Shown one piece after another: positions 59,726 through 64,000 of a stretch of DNA of 64,000 nt. The translations under genes and the position numbers were made by a program. The notes below the pieces were generated by a model. That model made no database searches. It was not told where the DNA came from and saw only the letters and a list, made by a program, of their open reading frames with translations. The stretch is from the NCBI GenBank assembly GCA_963971225.1, contig OZ020267.1, positions 146,847,427 through 146,911,426 of the forward strand. Reading direction: 5' to 3'. Position 1 is the first letter of the stretch. Each line of letters starts with the position of its first letter. Origin of the DNA: Melieria omissa (Eukaryota > Arthropoda > Insecta > Diptera > Ulidiidae).

Positions 59726-59810
59726 ACATATCGTCGCGTCAGAAAACGAATGTATGTTCTATTGAATTTCATAGCATATGCGACAATTGTTTTCTCAGGC
59801 GACGATATGT
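59726..59810. repeat. hairpin element, copy 2
   Basis: Inverted relative to the 28303 copy. The outer arms ACATATCGTCGC and GCGACGATATGT extend the palindrome to 85 bp; the inner part shares CAGAAAACGAATGT and ATTGTTTTCTCAGGCGAC with copy 1. The fold is nearly continuous, with mismatches in both arms. Confidence 0.82.
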
Positions 59811-60180
59811 TCACACAATGATTTCTGTTTTAGTTGCCGTTTCGTGGAAGAAGAAGACATATTCCTTCATCTGCCAATGTTTGCCCTCTGACCAGAAAAA
59901 GACAAAAAACCATACCCAACTCTGCACCAGCCTTTCAATTATAGAAATCGGGGAAAAAGCGAGACTCTTATTGGAATCTTTGTGGTTCACCACTCCTTCA
60001 AAGGAGGAACCATTTATTTATGTTTATTAGTGAGAAGAGTGCAAATCCAACCAAACTTTGATTAACCTGACCGAACTTAATTTAACTCACCTACAAGGTT
60101 ATAAATGTAGTTAAAAATGAACTAATTCTAGTTAAATTGAAAGGAACTTTGATTTAAACTCAGTCAGAAAATATTCTCTG
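59811..60180. other. non-coding spacer
   Basis: A short AT-rich stretch with no assignable frame between the hairpin and the 40 bp array. Confidence 0.45.
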
Positions 60181-60456
60181 CAACTACCAAAGATATCCTG
60201 AAACCTTCTTCTGAAAAAAGCAACAACCAAAGATATACTGAAACCTTCGCCTGAACAAAGCAACAATCAAAGATATCCTGAAATCTTCGCCTGAACAAAG
60301 CAACAACCAAAGATATACTGAAACCTTATCCTGAACAAAGCAACAACCAAATATATACTTAAACCTTCTCCTGAACAAAGCAACAATCAAAGATATCCTG
60401 AAATCTTCGCCTGAACAAAGCAACTACCAAAGATATACTGAAACCTTCGCCTGAAC
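60181..60456. repeat. exact-period 40 bp tandem array, 6.9 copies
   Basis: Units start at 60181, 60221, 60261, 60301, 60341, 60381 and 60421 with no length change. Each carries CAACAACCAAAGATATACTG followed by AAACCTTCGCCTGAACAAAG or variants. The units at 60261 and 60381 are identical, as expected from recent unit exchange. Confidence 0.97.
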
Positions 60457-61239
60457 ATACAACCCATTGAATTATTGCATTTCAGATCAATTTGTCCAGG
60501 AGTTATCAAGTTTTTATGGCACAAACATACGAACAGCAAACGGACAACCTTAAAAACGTACAAACATACAACCTTATAAACATGCAAGCCGAACATTCAT
60601 CAATCATGTACGAAGAGATGATGAACGATTTTTGATTAATTTTTTAATTAATTTTAATTTAAAATTTCAATTTTGAAGCCAGCAATTATTTTGATATCGA
60701 ATGCTTACGTAATTTTTCAAATGAATTTATTTTTTAGATAAATTGAAATTTTTTTCTAGAAGAAATTATTAATGTTTAGAAAAACATTAAAAAACAAAAG
60801 ACAAAACAAAAAGATTATCGCTTTGATGTATACCGACAAACAATTTTTATATATTCGCGTTTCGTAAAAAAAGTTTAATTTACTAAAAACTTAGTAATTT
60901 ATAAACAAAAAAAACGTGTTATCTTTGAAGGTTTCATAGCTTTTTAGACGGTTTCTGCAATTTATAGATAACTAAAAAAAAATTTTGAAATTACGTTCAG
61001 TACATTGGATAAAAAAAGATAGATAAGAGATGTAAGACATCATAAACTGGTACATTTAAATATGATCTGAATATAATTTTTTCCATCTGAATATTGAAAC
61101 TTTGCTTCGTGAAAATTCTTCTTCTGTTAATTGAAAATATAAAATTGTATTTTATTTATTTCAATTGAAAATATAAACTTTTACTTCTGACAAATTAATT
61201 AATTAAAATAATTTAAAATGTTGTCTTTATGTAGAAACG
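60457..61239. other. AT-rich non-coding stretch
   Basis: Long A/T runs with no recognisable gene or repeat boundary. Confidence 0.5.
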
Positions 61240-62160
61240 TGCTATAGAATTTTTAAGATTTCGATATTGTTTATAAAAAATTAGAAATTTGTATAAGCAG
61301 ATTTTTGGAATCAGTTCTGGTTGCTGTAGCAAAGTGATTAGATAACTTAAAAAATTCCCATCCATTCACTGTTTTTGCATTTTGTATCAATTGCTAAAGA
61401 ATTCATAAAATTTTCAAATTTGTTATTAAAACTTAATAGTTATTATTTAAAGATTTTGAAATCAGTCCTGTTTGTTGTAGAAAAGAAAATAACTAAGAAA
61501 CTAACTAACTAAAGAAAATAAAAAAAAAATCGCATCCATTCACTGTTTTTGTATTTTGAATCAATTGCTATAGAATTTCTAAAATTTTGAAATTTTTTAT
61601 TAAAAATCAAGAAATTTTATTAGAAGATTTTGGAATCAGTTCTGGTTGCTGTATAAAAGTGATCAGATAACTTTAAAAAATTCATATCCATTTACAATTT
61701 TTGAAATTTTTTACTAAGATTTACGAATTTTTCAAAAATTTATATCCATTTACTATTTTTGAAATTTTTCATAAAAAAACTAAGAATTTTTATTAGATGA
61801 TTTTGAAATCAGTTCTGGTTGCTGTAGAAAAGTGATCAGATAACTTAATAACTTTACAATTTTTTGTTTAATTTTTTATTAAAAATTAAGAAATTTTCAA
61901 AAATTTATATCCATTTTCAATTTTTGAAATTTTTTACTAAGAATTAAGAATTCTTATTAGAAGATTTGAAAATCAGTTCTGGTTGCTGTGGAAAAGTGAT
62001 CAGATAACTTAAAAATATTCGCATCCATTTACAATTTTTGCATTTGGGTCAGTTGCCTTCGAATTGAAATTTGAATTTGAAAATTGAATTTTGAAATTTT
62101 TCATTCGGAATTGGTTTTTTTTTTTTTATAAAAGATTTTGGAATCAGGTCTGGTTGCTTT
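61240..62160. repeat. degenerate tandem array, unit ~165 bp
   Basis: The phrase GATTTTGGAATCAGTTCTGG with TTGCTGTAGAAAAGTGATCA and ATAACTTAAAAA recurs near 61302, 61453, 61627, 61800, 61963 and 62132. The parts between are A/T runs of variable length. Non-coding. Confidence 0.85.
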
Positions 62161-62325
62161 TCATAGCAAACATTAAATTCATAAGCGCTTCCTGAAATCC
62201 CAAAACTACCAAACCAAATTATTTGGTGCCTGGCCATTGCTTTCAACTCTTTTCGATTTGGTTAGCCTCACGACTAATCAAACTTCTTCATGTCTCGCTT
62301 GACCTACGGAGCGATCTACCTATGG

Positions 62326-62363
62326 TGAACCCACCATTTAGGTAGAACTAAATGGTGGGTTCA
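62326..62363. repeat. perfect 15 bp inverted repeat with 8 nt loop
   Basis: TGAACCCACCATTTA (62326-62340) and TAAATGGTGGGTTCA (62349-62363) pair without mismatch around the loop GGTAGAAC. There is no T-run after it and no gene beside it. It could be the end of a small fold-back element. Confidence 0.85.
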
Positions 62364-62489
62364 ACTCTATTGCTTTCTTTGCAATGTAGCCGTCTTTCTT
62401 GGGAAGAATGAGTGTGGTCGAACCATTTACATTTTAGCCTTCAGATTCATAAATCTAGCTGCTTATCTGGGAAGGAAGATTGACGTCCT

Positions 62490-63830
62490 TCTTAATTTTC
62501 CGAACAAACCTTCACCAAAAAACATCAATTACTGAAAACTGAATCCACGTTTTAATTATTTGAGTAATTTCTGCAGTAAAAAGACAATTCTGGTTTCTTC
62601 AAAATGCTGGTAAAACCATTTCCATTCCTTTGTTTTTATGAACAAAATTCGTTTTAGTGATATCGAAAATTCATTTGACTACTTTTTAGTATTTGAGTAA
62701 ATTCTGGCAGCTATAAAGTACTAATAAAAGCCAATCTCATTCCTTTGTCTTCATGAATAAAGATCCTCTTCAATGATAAGTCAGACATTTGTGGCCCAGT
62801 ATGACTGATTCAAAATGCTAATAAAAACTTTGTTAGCAAAAATCCTTTCCACTCTTTTAGTATTCAATCAATTCGGGCTGCTAAAAAATTCTAAAGAAAA
62901 TATCTCCTTTTCACTGTTTTAGTACTTGAGTCAAATCTGGCTGTTTCAGAATGTTCATAAAAAATACCCATTCTTTTGTTTTCATTAGTAAAAATAGTCG
63001 TAAATATTTTGATATCCGAGTGATTTGTGGTCAAATTTGGATGGATCAAAATGCTAATAAAAACTTCTTTCCTTTTACTCTTTTTTTGTATTTGATTCTA
63101 GCTGATTCTAGCTGCTCCAAAATGCCAATGTTACCATATCATTTCCTTTGTTTTTATGAATACAAAAGTCTTCAAAGACATCTCAGACATTTATGGCCAA
63201 GTCCGGTTTGGACAAAATGCTAATGAAAACTTCTTAAGCAAAAACTCTTTTCACTCTTTGAGTATTTTAACCAAATCTAGCTGCTTCAAAATGTAAATAA
63301 AACCATACATATTCCTTTGTTTTTATTAGTAAAAATACTCCTCAATATTTTGATATCCGAGTCATTTGTGGTCCAAGTCTGACTGTTTCAAAATGCTACT
63401 AAACACTTTGTTAGCAAAAATCCTTTTCAATGTTTCAGTATTTGAACCAATTCTGGCTGCTTCAAAATGTTATCAAAACCATTCCCAATTCTTTATTTTT
63501 ATGAATAAAAATAGTCGTTAATGTTTTTTATCCGAGTCTTTTTTGGCTCAGTCTGGCTTGGAACACCAAATGCTAATGAAAACTTCTTTTGCTTAAATAC
63601 TTTTTGCACTTTTTAGTATTTGAGTCAATTCTGGTTGCTCCAAAATCCTAATAAAATCATAGGCTTTCCTTTTTTTCAGTAGTAAAAATAATCTTCAATG
63701 ACATCTCAGAAATTTGTAGTCTGGCTGATTCAAAACGCCAATAAAACCTCGTTAGCAAAAATCGTCCCTATTGTTTTGTTATTTGAGTCATAAGATAGAT
63801 GTGAAAATTGTTTATAAGTTCTGACTGTTT
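62490..63830. repeat. degenerate tandem array, unit ~175 bp
   Basis: Each unit holds CATTCCTTTGTTTTTATGAA, AAAAATAGTC, GACAT-TCAGA-ATTTGTGG, TCAAAATGCTAATAAAAAC, TTAGCAAAAATCCTTTTC and TTGAGTCAATTCTGGCTGC. The CATTCCTTTG landmark is near 62625, 62738, 62970, 63140, 63310, 63489 and 63664. It is distinct in sequence from the neighbouring 165 bp array. Non-coding. Confidence 0.88.
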
Positions 63831-63840
63831 TAAAATTATT

Positions 63841-64000
63841 TCACTTTTCACTAAAATTCGTTGTGCGCCACTGTCATTGGCTACCAAAGCCGCTGTCCAT
63901 GTGTTGCAGCGAGTCATTGCGTTGCGCTAAGTGCAACGCAGCAAAGAACAAAGTGCAAGTCAAGCTCACGAATACTTCGGCCGCTACGCAGGCAAAGTGG
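63841..64000. other. end of window, unassigned
   Basis: GC-richer unique sequence after the arrays, cut by the window edge. It could belong to the next gene; nothing recognisable. Confidence 0.35.

Overview
The window looks like nuclear DNA of a fly (Diptera). Non-coding DNA is AT-rich, full of CAA/GTT and CA/TG simple repeats, and carries many short non-autonomous DNA transposons. The one clear gene has 58-69 bp introns, GT-AG splice sites and Asn/Ala/Thr homopolymers. The nested transposon load resembles a medium-to-large fly genome, for example a tephritid; that placement is inference. No prokaryotic, organellar or viral genes were seen.

The one convincing protein gene is on the minus strand at 53789-56659. 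It encodes a corin-like type II membrane protein in five exons: cytoplasmic tail, one transmembrane helix, a Frizzled cysteine-rich domain and three LDL-receptor class A modules. The frame then stops. The SRCR and trypsin-like protease domains expected of a corin are not visible in the 53 kb downstream, so this is either a protease-less form or the 5' part of a longer gene. A likely poly(A) signal lies about 220 nt past the stop.

From 1 to about 53.4 kb I see no host gene. The layout is: degenerate satellite (1-1850); CACTG/CACCG-ended DNA elements nested with a tRNA-type SINE (6.0-8.6 kb); a duplicated segment in which each copy took a different transposon (10.2-11.7 kb); a 2.5 kb AT-rich satellite with a 1.13 kb higher-order duplication (13.6-16.1 kb); hAT, CACCG-type, Tc1, piggyBac-like and pogo-like relics (16-27.6 kb); a 74 bp near-palindromic hairpin (28.3 kb); SINEs, one split by a hAT element (31.4-32.6 and 35.4 kb); non-LTR retrotransposon 3' fragments (36.6, 40.9, 45.1 kb); mariner relics in which a 39-codon C-terminal segment is amplified in tandem (40.0-40.8 and 47.8-49.5 kb); a purine-rich minisatellite (44-45 kb); and a 102 bp tandem array ending just downstream of the corin-like gene.

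Upstream of that gene (56.7-64 kb) are a second piggyBac-like element, a second copy of the hairpin, an exact 40 bp tandem array, and two long degenerate arrays with units of about 165-175 bp up to about 63.83 kb.

Overall this is a large repeat-dominated stretch next to one gene. The three Tc1/mariner copies whose two ends are present (11.0, 20.3 and 47.8 kb) keep the start and end of the transposase but lack the catalytic core; a fourth, 5'-truncated mariner copy at 40 kb keeps the end of the catalytic region. None can be autonomous. Coordinates of element ends with target-site duplications are exact to the base as read; edges of degenerate arrays are approximate.
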